Assembly: GCF_017948245.1 (NCBI RefSeq)
Contig: NZ_CP072865.1
Coordinates: 3,001,501-3,065,500 of the forward strand
Length of the DNA stretch: 64,000 nt
Direction of reading: 5' to 3'
Source of the DNA: Rhizobium sp. NLR16a
GTDB lineage: Bacteria > Pseudomonadota > Alphaproteobacteria > Rhizobiales > Rhizobiaceae
Shown: one piece after another, positions 45,830 to 58,515 of the stretch
Layout: each line of letters starts with the position of its first letter
Position numbering within the stretch: position 1 is the stretch's first letter
Notes under the pieces: generated by a model
Seen by the model: only the letters and a program-made list of their open reading frames with translations
What the model was told of the DNA's origin: nothing
The model's database searches: none
Made by a program: the position numbers and the translations under genes

Positions 45830-46185
45830 TAGAGCCTTTCCGGGTTAGATTGAAGCATTCTGTTGGCTCAAACGGAGGCGGATGGTCGACCGGCCGGCGC
45901 GTGGCGTAGCCCAGCTCTACGGCCAAGCCGGCCGGTCGATCAGCCGGCCCGTTTCAGCCAACCCTCCCGCAGATTTGTCTGGCAAATCTGCAAGACTTTG
46001 GAATCGCCGGACGCACTTATCGCTTCGCCATGGCGAAGCGGTGCGGCCGGTGGGCCGGGCATCTTTCCGCCAGGACAAAGGCGATCGGCTCGGACGTACC
46101 GAGGGGTATGTCCGTCGCCAATCGCCTTTGTCCTGACGAAAATCTGCTCCGGCAGAATGCTTCAATCTAACCCGGAAAGACTCTA
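45830..46185. mobile_element. MITE-like 356-bp element with 33-bp terminal inverted repeats
   Basis: The ends 45830-45862 and 46153-46185 are inverted repeats of 33 bp with one mismatch (TAGAG(C/T)CTTTCCGGG at the outer edge). Inside are further perfect palindromes: TCGACCGGCCGG (45886-45897) with its complement at 45928-45939; CAGATTTG/CAAATCTG at 45970-45990; and CAGGACAAAGGCGAT (46071-46085) with its complement at 46121-46135. There is no transposase and no coding frame of note. A target-site duplication is not evident. The size and termini fit a non-autonomous miniature element or a folded intergenic mosaic. Confidence 0.7.
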
Positions 46186-46381
46186 GGCCGGGCCGGCCTA
46201 AAATTATCCGGATCTGGGGCAAGATTCGGCTGAATTGAAACTGTTGTCTCGGAATATCAGATGGAATTCAGCGGAGACCGCCGGGCAATCGACCGCCGAT
46301 TTCATAAGCCCTTGCTGATATGTCAAAAAAAGGCCATTCTGCCGCGGTTTCATCTCCAGGGTCACGGACAGGAGAGACGGG

Positions 46382-46768
46382 ATGATTTCACCCGAGATAG
46401 CAGCAAGGCCGCAGGCGTCTGCGCTTGGCGGGATCGATCACACCGAACCGACGCTGCCGATGGAGCTCGTCGAGCTCGAACTTTCGCTCGAAGGTTATGC
46501 TGGCGGCGATGCCGGCTTCTGCGAGGCGGTGCGCCGGGCGGCCGGCCGTTCCGGCGGCGAACTGCTGTTCGACCTGCCGGCCGCCGGCCTGATCGAGGAT
46601 TGTCGCCGCATCGCCGTCCTGCGCATCCCCGATGGCGAGGGCATGCGCGTCGTGCTGGCGCTGCTCGATCAGAACGGCACCGAGATCCGCATGCAGGCGC
46701 CCGACGAGGACACTGCTCATCTGGTGCGCTTCGCCGATGCCTTCATCGAGGTGCTGGAGCGGATCTGA
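46382..46768 (+). CDS. Hypothetical acidic protein
   Basis: A 128-residue soluble, acidic protein with no family I recognise. Sequence such as MELVELELSLEGYAGGDAGFCEAV, LLFDLPAAGLIEDCRR and VLRIPDGEGMRVVLALLDQNGTEIR suggests a compact alpha/beta fold. Coding is supported by GC-rich third positions and AGGAGAG just before the ATG. It follows the MITE-like element and stands alone. Confidence 0.6.
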   Translation: MISPEIAARPQASALGGIDHTEPTLPMELVELELSLEGYAGGDAGFCEAVRRAAGRSGGELLFDLPAAGLIEDCRRIAVLRIPDGEGMRVVLALLDQNGTEIRMQAPDEDTAHLVRFADAFIEVLERI

Positions 46769-46783
46769 GCGTCCGTCTCGGTT

Positions 46784-47029
46784 CTAGCGCCGTTCGGCCG
46801 CCGCTTCCGCCAGGCTGCGGAAGGGAAATTTGCGGCCGCACTCGCATTTGATCATGAAGCTTTCCTGGTGGTTGGAAGCCCGCTGCACGCCAAAGCCGCG
46901 CGGCAGCTGATCGACCTGGAAATCCGGATGCTTGCGCTTGGGATCATCGATCTCCGAGGCCTCGGCAAAACCCGCATTGCCGCATTGCGGGCAGTTCAGT
47001 TTCTTCGAAAATCGATCGCGGATGGCCAT
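46784..47029 (-). CDS. Small zinc-ribbon-like protein
   Basis: An 81-residue protein with two Cys pairs, LNCPQCGNAGFAE near the N-terminus and IKCECGRKFPF near the C-terminus, spacing typical of a zinc ribbon. The region between (PDFQVDQLPRGFGVQ) is conserved-looking. Function unknown. ATG 47029 (MAIRDRF) begins the recognisable part. It converges with the hypothetical gene ending at 46768. Confidence 0.6.
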   Translation of the reverse strand: MAIRDRFSKKLNCPQCGNAGFAEASEIDDPKRKHPDFQVDQLPRGFGVQRASNHQESFMIKCECGRKFPFRSLAEAAAERR

Positions 47030-47145
47030 GCTCGGTTCCAGTGTTTTCGGCCTCCTCATACAGAGGAATGCTCCTTGTGCATAGGTGGGTGGCGAAAGCG
47101 GAACCATCTTCCGGCGGTGCCGTTCCTTTTGGAAAGGAGGCGATC

Positions 47146-47343
47146 ATGCCGAACAGAGATCCGATCCCGACACCGACGACCGATACACCGCGCGGGCCGA
47201 CGCCGACACCCGGCATTCCCGACCGCATCCAGGAAAAACCGCCGCTGACCCCGGCCCAGGACCCGGGCGACACGAAGAACCCGCAAGACCCGCCGCTCGA
47301 TCCGGCGCTGCTGCCGATCGGGGATCCCGCCGGGGCGGCGTGA
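47146..47343 (+). CDS. Proline-rich small protein
   Basis: A 65-residue protein of low complexity (Pro about 30 percent, Thr-Pro repeats, PTPTTDTPRGPTPTPGIPD). Translation is supported by AAAGGAGG eight bases before the ATG. Probably disordered; no known family. It may be cell-envelope or stress related, but nothing in the sequence proves this. Confidence 0.55.
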   Translation: MPNRDPIPTPTTDTPRGPTPTPGIPDRIQEKPPLTPAQDPGDTKNPQDPPLDPALLPIGDPAGAA

Positions 47344-48516
47344 AGATGGCGAGAGGCGTTGTCCTCGCTCTTGACGGCTTTTTCTCGTAAGTAACTGAAG
47401 CCGCGTGCTTGGTTGTGGATTCCAGGGTCAAGCACCCTGGGATGACGGAGTGTGGGGTTGGCGATGTTGCCAAACGCACCGCCGGCGCAGCTTGGGAGCC
47501 GGCGCGGTTTTTAGGATGTCGCAATGCCGCGGCTTGTGCAACGACGCATCCGCCGAAGGTTCCTCACCGCTGCTCAACCGATGCGTCGCGGCACCACCTT
47601 GCGCGCTGGCGCACGTATGGGTCGCGGCACCACCTCTCTTCCGCGCTGGCGGCTTATGCATCCCGGCACCACCTCTCCTCGCGGTGAGCCGATCTTTCGC
47701 GCGACCACCTCTCCTCCGTCATCCCAGGGCTTGACCCTGGGATCCATGCGCAGAGCACCACAGAAGACACAGCCGGCATCACCACAGCGTAAGATAGAGA
47801 TCGTCCCACTCGGGATTCATCGCCTCGACCAGGTCGATCTTCCATTGCCGGTTCCATCGTTTCAATGATTTCTCGCGCTGGATGGCGCTGCCGATGTCCC
47901 AATACTCCTCGTACCAGACGAGGCGGGGTGCAGCCATATTTCCAGGCAAAGCCCGGTGTCAGTCCTTCGCGATGCTCGTAGATGCGGCGCTCCAGATCGG
48001 ATGTCACGCCGATATAGAGGGTGCCGTTTTTCTGGTTGGTGACGATGTAAACATATCCTGCCATGTGGGCAGAGTGCTTGGCTGTGGATCCCAGGGTCAA
48101 GCCCTGGGATGACGGAGTGTGGGGTGGCGATGTTGCCAAACGCACCGCCGGCGCAGCCTGTGAGGCGCCGCATTTGCCGTAGCTAGTGTGGCGCCGCCTC
48201 TGCTGAAGTTTCATCGCTGCTGAGCCGACGCGTCGCGGCACCACCCCGCCTCCGCGCCGGCTTGTGCGTGCCGGCACCACCTCTCCTCCGTCATCCCAGG
48301 GCTTGACCCTGGGATCCATGCGGCTGACACTGCGGGAAGATTGACTGAGGCCGCATGCCGGAGCTGGATCCCAAGGCAGCTCAAGGGCGAGCATGACGGA
48401 GCGTGGGATGCGCAGGAGAAACAATTCCCGGCCTGGGCCACTCGGCAAGGGACGAGCGGTCGCTTGACGCACTCGCCCGAATGGCTTTTCCTCAGGGAAA
48501 AGCAAGGACCAAACCA
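47344..48516. repeat. Second palindrome mosaic, inverted copy of the 20.5-21.1 kb unit
   Basis: Palindromes of the CCCAGGG-CTTGA-CCCTGGG family lie at about 47420-47448 (with inserted bases), 47716-47747, 48083-48112 and 48289-48322. The stretch from roughly 47650 to 48190 is an inverted, nearly identical copy of 20510-21080, including a GIY-YIG gene and the GCGGCGCCACACTAGCTACG block. Bases 47580-47720 hold tandem units of about 36-40 bp ending GGCACCACCTCTC. No other gene is supported. Confidence 0.85.
47779..48064 (-). pseudogene. Frameshifted GIY-YIG nuclease, copy 2
   Basis: Reads exactly like the intact gene at 20649-20933 from MAGYVYIVTN to KYGCT, then shifts frame because a run of three C has become four (plus-strand G run at 47925-47928). 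The total length is 286 against 285 bases. Beyond the shift the DNA remains almost identical (GAGTAT for GAGCAT is one of very few changes), so the duplication and the mutation are recent. A sequencing slip at the homopolymer cannot be excluded from the sequence alone. Confidence 0.85.
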
Positions 48517-48792
48517 ATGCGCATCGCCCTTCTCCTTATCCTCCTCGCCGTGACCGCCGGCCTTTCCGCCTGCCAGACGATGACGCCGGAAGAGCGGCGG
48601 GCGGCCGATGAGCAGAAGTGCCTGAATTATGGTTTCCGCCGCGGAACCGATGCGTTTGCCACCTGCCTGCAGCGCATCGATCTCGACCGGCGGGCCGAGT
48701 CGCGGGCGCAGAGTGCCGAGCTGATGCAGAGCATGGCCTGGGATCTGAACGGACCCTATATCTATCACGATCGCTGGCGGTACCATCACTGA
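48517..48792 (+). CDS. Small putative lipoprotein
   Basis: A 91-residue protein with signal MRIALLLILLAVTAGLSACQ and lipobox LSAC (Cys19). The mature part is highly charged (TPEERRAADEQKCLNYGFRRGTDAFATCLQRIDLDRR) and has the 'C-x2-YGF-x-x-G-x2-x-FA-x-C' pattern seen in several small alphaproteobacterial lipoproteins of unknown role. AAGGA precedes the ATG. It converges with ppdK. Confidence 0.72.
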   Translation: MRIALLLILLAVTAGLSACQTMTPEERRAADEQKCLNYGFRRGTDAFATCLQRIDLDRRAESRAQSAELMQSMAWDLNGPYIYHDRWRYHH

Positions 48793-48810
48793 CGTCGGCG
48801 CTGCGCGGTC

Positions 48811-51477
<2,667 letters not shown>

Positions 51478-51547
51478 CTTCCCCCCAACTCCAGATCGGG
51501 ATCAGCGTGATCCCTCGGCTGTCGACGACCCTCGCTCTTTTCTCGGC

Positions 51548-51620
51548 GTCATCCTCGCCCCTGTGGCGAGGATCTGCTGCGTGTGACCGGTCGCAGATGC
51601 TCGGGACAAGCCCGAGCATG
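51548..51620. repeat. Palindrome pair with variant arms upstream of ppdK
   Basis: Two hairpins: ATCCTCGCC-CCTGT-GGCGAGGAT (51549-51572) and ATGCTCGGG-ACAAG-CCCGAGCAT (51597-51619). Both arms are perfect in each but differ from the commoner CCCAGGG and CCTCGGG types, with matching changes on both sides. Confidence 0.7.
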
Positions 51621-51782
51621 ACGAAAGAGAAGAAGGCAGTGTCGTCAGCCTGACAAATCAGCTTAATGCCTTGGAGTTGAAATGAAAATCGACAAATGCG
51701 GCAAAAATGCTGCGTCGCACAATAAATTTCGCGAGAGTGGCGGCCGAAGGCATGCAAACCGCACCCGATCTGAAGAAGGCAT

Positions 51783-51990
51783 AAAAAAAGCTTTGCGGGA
51801 CTGCAACAATGTCCCGCAAAGCCTTGTTTCCGTCCGGCCAGGAAAACCGGACGGGGGGTCCCTCAACCCAGGACGGTTCATGGAACCACCCTGATCTTCG
51901 TGTTCGGCAATACCTCAGGATTTCCCGGGATTGCTCAACACCTCCCGGGTCTTTGCCCTCTACCCGGAAAGCGCATCGCAAATTCGACAA
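51783..51990 (-). ncRNA. Candidate structured small RNA with intrinsic terminator
   Basis: The minus strand carries successive hairpins: CCCGGGA/TCCCGGG (near 51928-51953), GGTTC-CAT-GAACC (near 51874-51886), CCGTCCGG/CCGGACGG (51830-51854), and a terminator with 12-bp perfect arms GCTTTGCGGGAC/GTCCCGCAAAGC followed by seven T (51783-51822). No credible protein frame runs through it, so it looks like a trans-acting sRNA or similar RNA of about 200 nt. I cannot match it to a named family. The 5' end is uncertain; the region up to the GST gene (52356) shows nothing else I can support. Confidence 0.5.
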
Positions 51991-52356
51991 TACGCAACGT
52001 TGACCGCCCGCTTTTCAGCAAAGTCATCAGGTTGCGTTGAAACAACTTCTAATGCAAGTCAGAGAAAAGAGCATCATCCAAATGGGGTACGGACCGCAAG
52101 ACAGCCGACCTTTTTTGGTGTTTATCACTGAATGCGGGAAAATTGCGCGCGATTTGTGCACAGTCCGGCTGGAGTTCGGGTTTTGGCCGGCCGATGAGCA
52201 ACCGCCTCGTCGTCGATGCGACCCTCTCGAAATGCGAGGCAGATCCTGCGCCGATGGCAGACAGCCGTTCCCGCAAAAGCTGACGCCGGACGGCGGTGAA
52301 TGTCGGAATCCCGTTTGGCCGCACGTCTTTAATGTGGACAAGCGATGGAGAAAGCG

Positions 52357-53010
52357 ATGACGATCACCATTACCGCCTTTGAACGTTCGCCTGATCGGGG
52401 CCGGGGTCTCGCGCGCGACATGCGGGTTCGCTGGGCGCTCGAGGAAGCCGGCCAACCCTATGAGGTTCGCCTCGTCACGTTCGAGACGATGAAGCAGCCG
52501 GCGCATCTGGCGCGTCAGCCTTTCGGGCAGATCCCGACCTATGAGGAAGGCGATCTTACCCTGTTCGAATCAGGCGCGATCGTCCTGCATATCGCCGAGC
52601 GTCATGGCGATGGCTTGTTGCCTGGGGATAGCAATGGCCGGGCGCGGGCGATCGCCTGGATGTTTGCCGCGCTCAATACGGTGGAGACGCCGATCTTCGA
52701 GCACAGCCTCGCCAGGATCCTGGAGCGCGACGAACCCTGGTACGAAAAGCGCCTGCGTTCCCTCGAGAGCAGCATCCGCAAACGACTGGACAGCCTTTCT
52801 GCCCATCTCGGCGATGCCGACTGGCTCGACGGCGCCTTCAGCGCCGGTGACCTGCTGATGGTCTCGGTACTGCTGCGGCTGAAGTCGTCAAACATACTGG
52901 ACGATTATCCCAGCCTTGCAGCCTATGTCGCCCGCGCCGAAGCACGGCCGGCCTATCAGCGCGCCTTCGCCGCGCAGCTGGCGGTCTTCCAGGCTGCATC
53001 GGGCGGCTGA
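52357..53010 (+). CDS. Glutathione S-transferase
   Basis: A 217-residue GST. The N-terminal thioredoxin-like domain has RWALEEAGQPYEVRLVTFE, the cis-Pro region FGQIPTYEEGDLTLFESGAIVLHIAERHG (glutathione-binding ES pair), and the C-terminal helical domain has DADWLDGAFSAGDLLMVSVLLRL (the conserved N-capping region SxAD-like) and ends PAYQRAFAAQ. It conjugates or reduces electrophiles with glutathione. ATG 52357 has GGAGA eight bases upstream; an ATG at 52345 is in frame. Confidence 0.88.
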   Translation: MTITITAFERSPDRGRGLARDMRVRWALEEAGQPYEVRLVTFETMKQPAHLARQPFGQIPTYEEGDLTLFESGAIVLHIAERHGDGLLPGDSNGRARAIAWMFAALNTVETPIFEHSLARILERDEPWYEKRLRSLESSIRKRLDSLSAHLGDADWLDGAFSAGDLLMVSVLLRLKSSNILDDYPSLAAYVARAEARPAYQRAFAAQLAVFQAASGG

Positions 53011-53531
53011 CCAGGGATCATGGGGGGTGAACCGCTTGGACGGAAGTAGTCATTGATTGCTTCGTGTTCTGGCGTTTTCGTTGGTCGAGATACGCAGGAG
53101 TTCAATATCCGTGCAACGTCCCCGGCTGGGAGATCGGTGGGGGGGCTGCCCCTCAACCGCAACTACCTCTCGTCCTTCGAGCCCGGTTCATTCTCTCCTC
53201 TGCCAACCCAAGCACCACCCTTCCCGCCAGCCCGGCATCACCTCTCCTCACCATCCGGGCACCACCTCTCCTCCGTCATCCCAGGCCTTGAGCCTGGGAT
53301 CCACGGCCTGGCGCTGGTGGATGCCGCATGGATCCTCGGGTCAAGCCCGAGGAAGACGGAGGATAGGGTGACAGCCGCAGCAAAATAGCGGCGGACCGCC
53401 AAATACCAATTCGGTGGCGCCCGTGTGTCTGTCCGCGGCCTCCTGCCGCGTCCGCGTTTCCGGCCGGTCCCTTGCCTCAATCCCATCACCCTGGGCCCTG
53501 AGCCTGGTCTCCGCGGCTCGCGCGGACGCCT
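53011..53531. repeat. Intergenic region with a mixed palindrome pair
   Basis: At 53276-53303 a hairpin CCCAGGC-CTTGA-GCCTGGG and at 53328-53359 one of the CCTCGGG-type face each other, a REPIN-like pair whose members have different arm sequences. Left of it are short GCACCACCTCTCCT-like repeats. No gene is supported. Confidence 0.7.
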
Positions 53532-56500
53532 TCAGGCGATTTCGCGCAGGCGTTCGGCCGTCTGCAGGTCGACGGAGACGAGGGTGGAGACGCCCTGCTC
53601 GGCCATGGTGACGCCGAAGAGGCGGTTCATGCGGGCCATGGTGATCGGATTGTGGGTGATGATGACGAAGCGGGTTTCGGTCGATGCCGCCATTTCGTCC
53701 ATCAGGTTGCAGTAGCGCTCGACATTGTGGTCGTCGAGCGGCGCGTCGACCTCGTCGAGCACGCAGATCGGCGCCGGATTGGTGAGGAAGACGGCGAAGA
53801 TCAGCGCCATCGCCGTCAGCGCCTGCTCGCCGCCCGACAGCAGCGTCATGGTCTGCGGCTTCTTGCCGGGCGGCCGCGCCAGGATTTCGAGGCCCGCCTC
53901 CAGCGGATCGTCGGATTCGATCAGCTGCAGCTCGGCGGTGCCGCCGCCGAAGAGATGGGTGAACAGCCGCTGGAACTGGCCATTGACGACGTCGAAGGCG
54001 GCAACCAGGCGCTCGCGGCCCTCGCGGTTCAAGCTCTGGATGGCGCCGCGCAGCTTGCGGATCGCGTCGATGACGTCGTCGCGCTCCTTGATCAGGGCTT
54101 CGAGCTTTTCGCTCAGCTCCTTCTGCTCCTCGTCGGCGCGCAGATTGACGGCGCCGAGCCGTTCGCGCTCCATCTTCAGCCGCTCGAGATCGCGCTCGAC
54201 CTCGCGCGGATCGGGCAGCGCCTGCATCGGCTGCAGGCCGGCAAGCCGCAGCGCCTCATGCGGCGGCACGTTCAGCGCCTCACGGATGCGGGCTTCGCTT
54301 TCCTGCCGGCGCTCGCGGGCAGAGACGAGGCGCTCCTCGGCGCGGCCGCGGCGTTCGCGGTATTCGGCAAGCTCGGAAAGCGCGGTCGCCGCCTTGTGGT
54401 CGGCGTCGCGCTGGATGCGTTCGGCTTCGGCGAGCAGATCGCCGGCGTTGCGGCGCGCTTCTTCGGCCTTCTGCAATTCGCTGAGCAGAGCGCGGCGCTT
54501 GTCGTCGAATTCATCCGGCGCCATTTCGAGCTCGGCCGCCTCCTCGCGCGCCTCTGCCTCGCGCTCGCGCAGTGTGGCGACATGATCCTCGCCACTTGCC
54601 GCCCGCTGGCGCCAGGTCTCGCGCTCCTGGCCGATCGCCATGATGCGACGCTGGTGGGCCTCATTTTCCCTCGCCAGGCTTTCGTGCCGGGCGCGGGCCT
54701 CGGCGAGCGCGCCGCGGTCGGTCGCAACCTCCGCCTGCTGGAAGCGCAGCCGCTCGTCGATCAGCGTGAGATCAGGCGCATCCTCCAGCTCGATGCGGGC
54801 ATTTTCTTCCTGAACGCCGATCTCCTCCAGTTGCGTGCCCAACTGGCTGGCGGCCTCGCTGACGACGTCGCGGCGGCGGATGAGATCGCCGGAAGCGCGC
54901 TCGGCCGCAGCCAGCGCCTCGCGCGCCTCGGCGAGATGACGCGCCGACAGGCGGCTCATGTCGCGGGCTTCCGCGAGCCTGCGTTCCTCGATGCGGATGG
55001 CTTCGGCGGCGGCTGCCTGCCGTTCCTCGGCCTCGGCAAGCACGTCGCGGGCAATCGCCACTTCACTTTCGAGTTCGGCCAGGCGGTTCTTTTGGGCAAG
55101 GCGCAGTGCCGCGGCACTCGGGGCATCTGCGCCGGTGACATGGCCGTCCCAGCGATAGACGGCGCCCTCCTTCGTCACCAGGCGCTGGCCGGGCTTCAGC
55201 GCCGCCATCAGCGACCGCGCGTCGCCCTCGCCAACCATGCCGATCTGGCGCAGCCGGCGCGTCAGAGCGGCGGGTGCGCTGATATGGGCGATGAGCGGCG
55301 TCACGCCCGGCGGAAGCGCCGGGTCGGCGGCGCCGTCGCCATTGACAGACCAATGGGCCGGCGCCTCGGCATCGAGCGGGGATTCCAGATCGTCGCCGAG
55401 TGCCGCACCCAGCGCCGTCTCAAAGCCGCGATCGACCTTCAGCTCCTCGGCAACCGGCGGAAACTTGCCGGCGGCCGCACCGGCGGCAAGCATGCGGGAA
55501 ATGGTGCGGGCCTCGGTTTCCAGCGCATTCAGGGCGGAGCGGGCCTGATCGACCGGCGCGCGCGACAAGGCCTCGGCCTGGCGGGCGGCGGCGAGCGCCC
55601 GTTCGACTGTCTGGGCCGCGGCTTCGGCATCGGCCAGCGCGATTTCACCGGCCTCGACGATCGCCCGTTTTTCATCGGGATCGGCCAGGCCTGATATCTT
55701 CTCTGCGATGGCCGACAATTCCGCATTCGCCTCGTGCATCTGGCGCTCGAGGCGCATGCGGCGGTCGGCGAGATCGCGGATGGCGCGCTCCAGCTGGTTG
55801 CGGCCGGCGGCGGCTTCCGCCCGCTCGGCCGTCAGCTGGGTGAAGATGCGCTCGCTGTCGGCGAGCTTCGCCGCCGCCCCTTCGAAGGCTTCGCGGGTCT
55901 CCTCGGCAAAACGGCCGGAATCGGCGAGGATTTGAGAAATCTCGGCCTCTTCGGCGTCGAGCTTGGCGAGGATGACGGCATTGTCGGCGACCAGCCGTTC
56001 CTCGCGGCGGATATCTTCGGCCAGCTGGGCGAGACGGCGGGTCAGCTCGTCGCGGCGGCGCAGGATGCGGCCGGCATCCTCTTCCAGCTGGCTTCTGGCG
56101 ATCTGCAGGCGTTGCAGGGCGGCAGCCGCACGCGCCTCGCCCTCGCGCAATTCCGGCAGCTTCAGGCTGGCAATACCCTGCTGCTTGGCCGCCTCCATCT
56201 GGATCTGCGCCTTTTCGGCGACGATGACGGTTGCCTGGTTGAGGGCGCTGTCGGCCTCGGCCTCGGCCTCCTTGGCCTGCACCCAGCGGATATGCAGGAG
56301 CATCGCCTCGCGGGCGCGGATATCGGCCGACAGCGTCTTGAAGCGATTGGCCTGGCGGGCCTGACGCTTCAGGCTCTCGATCTGGCTTTCGAGCTGCGAG
56401 GTGACGTCGTCGAGGCGCTCGAGATTGGTTTCGGCGGCGCGCAGCCGCAGTTCGGCCTCGTGGCGACGCGAATGCAGGCCGGAGATGCCGGCCGCCTCTT

Positions 56501-56993
56501 CCAGGAGCTGGCGGCGGGCCTGCGGTTTTGCCTGGATCAGCTCGCCGATGCGGCCCTGGCCAACCATCGAGGGCGAGCGGGCGCCGGTGGAGGCGTCGGC
56601 AAAGAGCAGCTGCACATCCTTGGCGCGGCTTTCCTTGCCGTTGATGCGATAGAGCGAGCCTTGTTCACGCTCGATGCGGCGGGTGACCTGGATCTCGTCG
56701 CTGTCGTTGAAGGCGGCGGGTGCGGTCCGCTCGCCATTGTCGAGATAGAGCGCCACCTCGGCGGTGTTGCGGGCCGGGCGGTTTCCCGAGCCGGAAAAGA
56801 TCACGTCGTCCATGCCGGAGGCGCGCATGTTCTTGTAGGAATTCTCGCCCATCACCCAGCGCAGCGCCTCGACGAGATTGGACTTGCCGCAGCCGTTCGG
56901 TCCGACGACGCCGGTCAGCCCCCGTTCGATGATGAATTCCGTCGGCTCGACGAAGGATTTGAAGCCGACCAGGCGCAGCTTGTTGAACTTCAT
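53532..56993 (-). CDS. smc: Chromosome segregation ATPase SMC
   Basis: A 1153-residue SMC protein. The N-terminal ATPase half has [14 protein letters not shown] and Walker [10 protein letters not shown] (31-39). Two long coiled coils (roughly 170-500 and 660-1000) flank a hinge (around 510-650). The C-terminal half carries signature LSGGEQA (about 1053) and Walker B VCVLDE-type [13 protein letters not shown] (about 1078). It compacts and separates chromosomes with ScpA and ScpB. The ATG at 56993 is the family start; the frame extends further upstream. It follows the DsbA-like gene, separated by a terminator, in the arrangement usual for alphaproteobacteria. Confidence 0.96.
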   Translation of the reverse strand: MKFNKLRLVGFKSFVEPTEFIIERGLTGVVGPNGCGKSNLVEALRWVMGENSYKNMRASGMDDVIFSGSGNRPARNTAEVALYLDNGERTAPAAFNDSDEIQVTRRIEREQGSLYRINGKESRAKDVQLLFADASTGARSPSMVGQGRIGELIQAKPQARRQLLEEAAGISGLHSRRHEAELRLRAAETNLERLDDVTSQLESQIESLKRQARQANRFKTLSADIRAREAMLLHIRWVQAKEAEAEADSALNQATVIVAEKAQIQMEAAKQQGIASLKLPELREGEARAAAALQRLQIARSQLEEDAGRILRRRDELTRRLAQLAEDIRREERLVADNAVILAKLDAEEAEISQILADSGRFAEETREAFEGAAAKLADSERIFTQLTAERAEAAAGRNQLERAIRDLADRRMRLERQMHEANAELSAIAEKISGLADPDEKRAIVEAGEIALADAEAAAQTVERALAAARQAEALSRAPVDQARSALNALETEARTISRMLAAGAAAGKFPPVAEELKVDRGFETALGAALGDDLESPLDAEAPAHWSVNGDGAADPALPPGVTPLIAHISAPAALTRRLRQIGMVGEGDARSLMAALKPGQRLVTKEGAVYRWDGHVTGADAPSAAALRLAQKNRLAELESEVAIARDVLAEAEERQAAAAEAIRIEERRLAEARDMSRLSARHLAEAREALAAAERASGDLIRRRDVVSEAASQLGTQLEEIGVQEENARIELEDAPDLTLIDERLRFQQAEVATDRGALAEARARHESLARENEAHQRRIMAIGQERETWRQRAASGEDHVATLREREAEAREEAAELEMAPDEFDDKRRALLSELQKAEEARRNAGDLLAEAERIQRDADHKAATALSELAEYRERRGRAEERLVSARERRQESEARIREALNVPPHEALRLAGLQPMQALPDPREVERDLERLKMERERLGAVNLRADEEQKELSEKLEALIKERDDVIDAIRKLRGAIQSLNREGRERLVAAFDVVNGQFQRLFTHLFGGGTAELQLIESDDPLEAGLEILARPPGKKPQTMTLLSGGEQALTAMALIFAVFLTNPAPICVLDEVDAPLDDHNVERYCNLMDEMAASTETRFVIITHNPITMARMNRLFGVTMAEQGVSTLVSVDLQTAERLREIA

Positions 56994-57042
56994 GCGGAAA
57001 TATCCACGGCAGGAAGCCCCGCCCGCAAACTGCGCTGAAAAC

Positions 57043-57076
57043 AAAAAACGGGCGCACGGCTTTCGCCGTCGCCCGC
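57043..57076 (-). terminator. Intrinsic terminator after the DsbA-like gene
   Basis: Minus strand GCGGGCGACGGC, loop GAAA, GCCGTGCGCCCG, then TTTTTTG. It lies about 20 bases beyond the dsbA-like stop and before smc, so smc is probably partly insulated from upstream transcription. Confidence 0.75.
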
Positions 57077-57095
57077 TGTGGTCGAACGGTCCGGT

Positions 57096-57872
57096 TCAGA
57101 TGAGGCTGTCGATGAGCTTCGACATGGTGTCAACCGGCATGTCTCCAGAATAGCGCTTGCCATTGATGAGGAACGTTGGCGTGGCGTTGACGCCGAAATC
57201 CTTGGATCCCCTTTCCCGCGTGGCGTTCACTTCATCCAGAAGCTTCTGGTTCGTCAAGCATTTCGTGAAGCTATCCTCAGTAAATCCGGCAAGCTTCGAC
57301 ATCTGCAGCAGTGCGGCGCGGCCGTCATCGGCGGCGGCCCAGACCTGCTGCTGCTTGAACAGCATCGAAACCATCGGGAAATACTGTTCCGGCGTGCTCA
57401 ACTGCTCCGGATTGGAGGAACTGCAGCGGGCGAGCATGAAGGCGGCTGCGGCACGCGGATCGAAGGGGAATTCGCGGATGATGAACTGCACCTTGCCGGT
57501 ATCGACGTATTTCTGCTTGATCGTGTCGAAGGTGGTGTTGTGGAAATGGGCGCAATGCGGGCAGGTCATCGACATATATTCGACGATCTTGACCGGCGCG
57601 TCGGCCTTGCCAAGCGCCATCTCGGGCAGCGCGCCGGGCTTCAGCACTTCGGCCATGTCGACATCGCCGTCGGACTGGGGCATGTCCCCCGCCGAGGTGG
57701 CCGCCGTCTGCATGGTATCGACATCGGTGCCGTCGGCCATGGTCTTGCCGGAGGACGAAGCATCGGCAGCGTCCTTGCTGTCGTTGCAGGCGACAAGCGC
57801 TGCGGCAGCTGCGGCGATGGCGATCCCACCCAGGAGGCGGCGTTTCGTCAGTTGCATTTCGGACATCTGCAT
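57096..57872 (-). CDS. DsbA-family periplasmic thiol-disulfide protein
   Basis: A 258-residue protein. The first 32 residues form a signal with [19 protein letters not shown] (lipobox-like LVAC), so it may be a lipoprotein. A Ser/Asp-rich linker (35-80) precedes a DsbA/Com1-like thioredoxin domain: [18 protein letters not shown] (CPHC active site), [12 protein letters not shown] and the cis-Pro segment [15 protein letters not shown]. It should introduce or shuffle disulfides in the periplasm. ATG 57872 has GGGGAA just upstream. It sits between dciA and smc as in other rhizobia, except that a toxin-antitoxin module separates it from dciA. Confidence 0.88.
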   Translation of the reverse strand: MQMSEMQLTKRRLLGGIAIAAAAAALVACNDSKDAADASSSGKTMADGTDVDTMQTAATSAGDMPQSDGDVDMAEVLKPGALPEMALGKADAPVKIVEYMSMTCPHCAHFHNTTFDTIKQKYVDTGKVQFIIREFPFDPRAAAAFMLARCSSSNPEQLSTPEQYFPMVSMLFKQQQVWAAADDGRAALLQMSKLAGFTEDSFTKCLTNQKLLDEVNATRERGSKDFGVNATPTFLINGKRYSGDMPVDTMSKLIDSLI

Positions 57873-58022
57873 GGGTTCCCCATAAGTAATGAGAGTGACG
57901 GCATGATTGTGCGATATAACGGCTGGCAGCCGCCTACAAGGCACGGTTGGCCAACTTCCTTCAAAGAATTGTGACCGTGATGGGACCGCCGGACAAAATT
58001 GCTATCGGTCAGCTCCCGGATT

Positions 58023-58292
58023 TCATCGATAGACATCACGGCGATTGCCAATCCGCACGATGAGGATTCGCACGGTTCCATCGTCGATGCTTGCGATCAC
58101 CCGATAGTCCCCGATGCGGTACTTCCAGAAGTCCCCAAGTTCAGATCCTTTAAGCGCCTCTCCGATGGATCGTGGATCGTCCAGCTTGGCAACGCGATCA
58201 TTGAGAAACCGGAGGATTCGGCGAGCCGCCTCATGTCCAAGCTTCTCAAGCTCACGCTCGGCTGCCCGGTCAAACTCAATTCTCCAAGCCAT
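58023..58292 (-). CDS. RelE/ParE-type toxin
   Basis: An 89-residue toxin: [34 protein letters not shown], then [32 protein letters not shown]. The basic C-terminal pattern (YRIGDYRVI...[13 protein letters not shown]) is the RelE core and predicts mRNA cleavage on the ribosome; ParE-like gyrase inhibition is less likely. It overlaps its antitoxin gene by 17 bases, an order (antitoxin first) typical for relBE. Confidence 0.9.
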   Translation of the reverse strand: MAWRIEFDRAAERELEKLGHEAARRILRFLNDRVAKLDDPRSIGEALKGSELGDFWKYRIGDYRVIASIDDGTVRILIVRIGNRRDVYR

Positions 58293-58500
58293 GACGTGCC
58301 ATCAGCTCGGCCAGCGGCACTGTATCGCTCTCACCTCGGCGAAGCTCTTCGAGGCGCTTTTCGGCGAGATAGACATCCTCGAGATCATCGAGATGTTCGA
58401 GAATGGCTTGACGCGCGTAGAAGCTCTTGCTGCGGCCCGTGCGCCTGGCAAGCTCATCGAGGCGTGCTTCGATTTCAGGTGGCAACCGCAAGGCCAACAT
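58276..58500 (-). CDS. RelB-type ribbon-helix-helix antitoxin
   Basis: A 74-residue antitoxin: [33 protein letters not shown] forms an RHH DNA-binding domain (strand LALRLP, then two helices), and the acidic C-terminal helix ([20 protein letters not shown]) should wrap the toxin. AGGAGA lies upstream of the ATG at 58500. It probably represses its own operon at the palindrome 58516-58533. Confidence 0.87.
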   Translation of the reverse strand: MLALRLPPEIEARLDELARRTGRSKSFYARQAILEHLDDLEDVYLAEKRLEELRRGESDTVPLAELMARHGLEN

Positions 58501-58515
58501 GATTTTTCTCCTGTC

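Noticed and set aside
53652..57038. Long plus-strand frames opposite smc
   Set aside because: Shadow frames of the coiled-coil coding sequence; no family motif.
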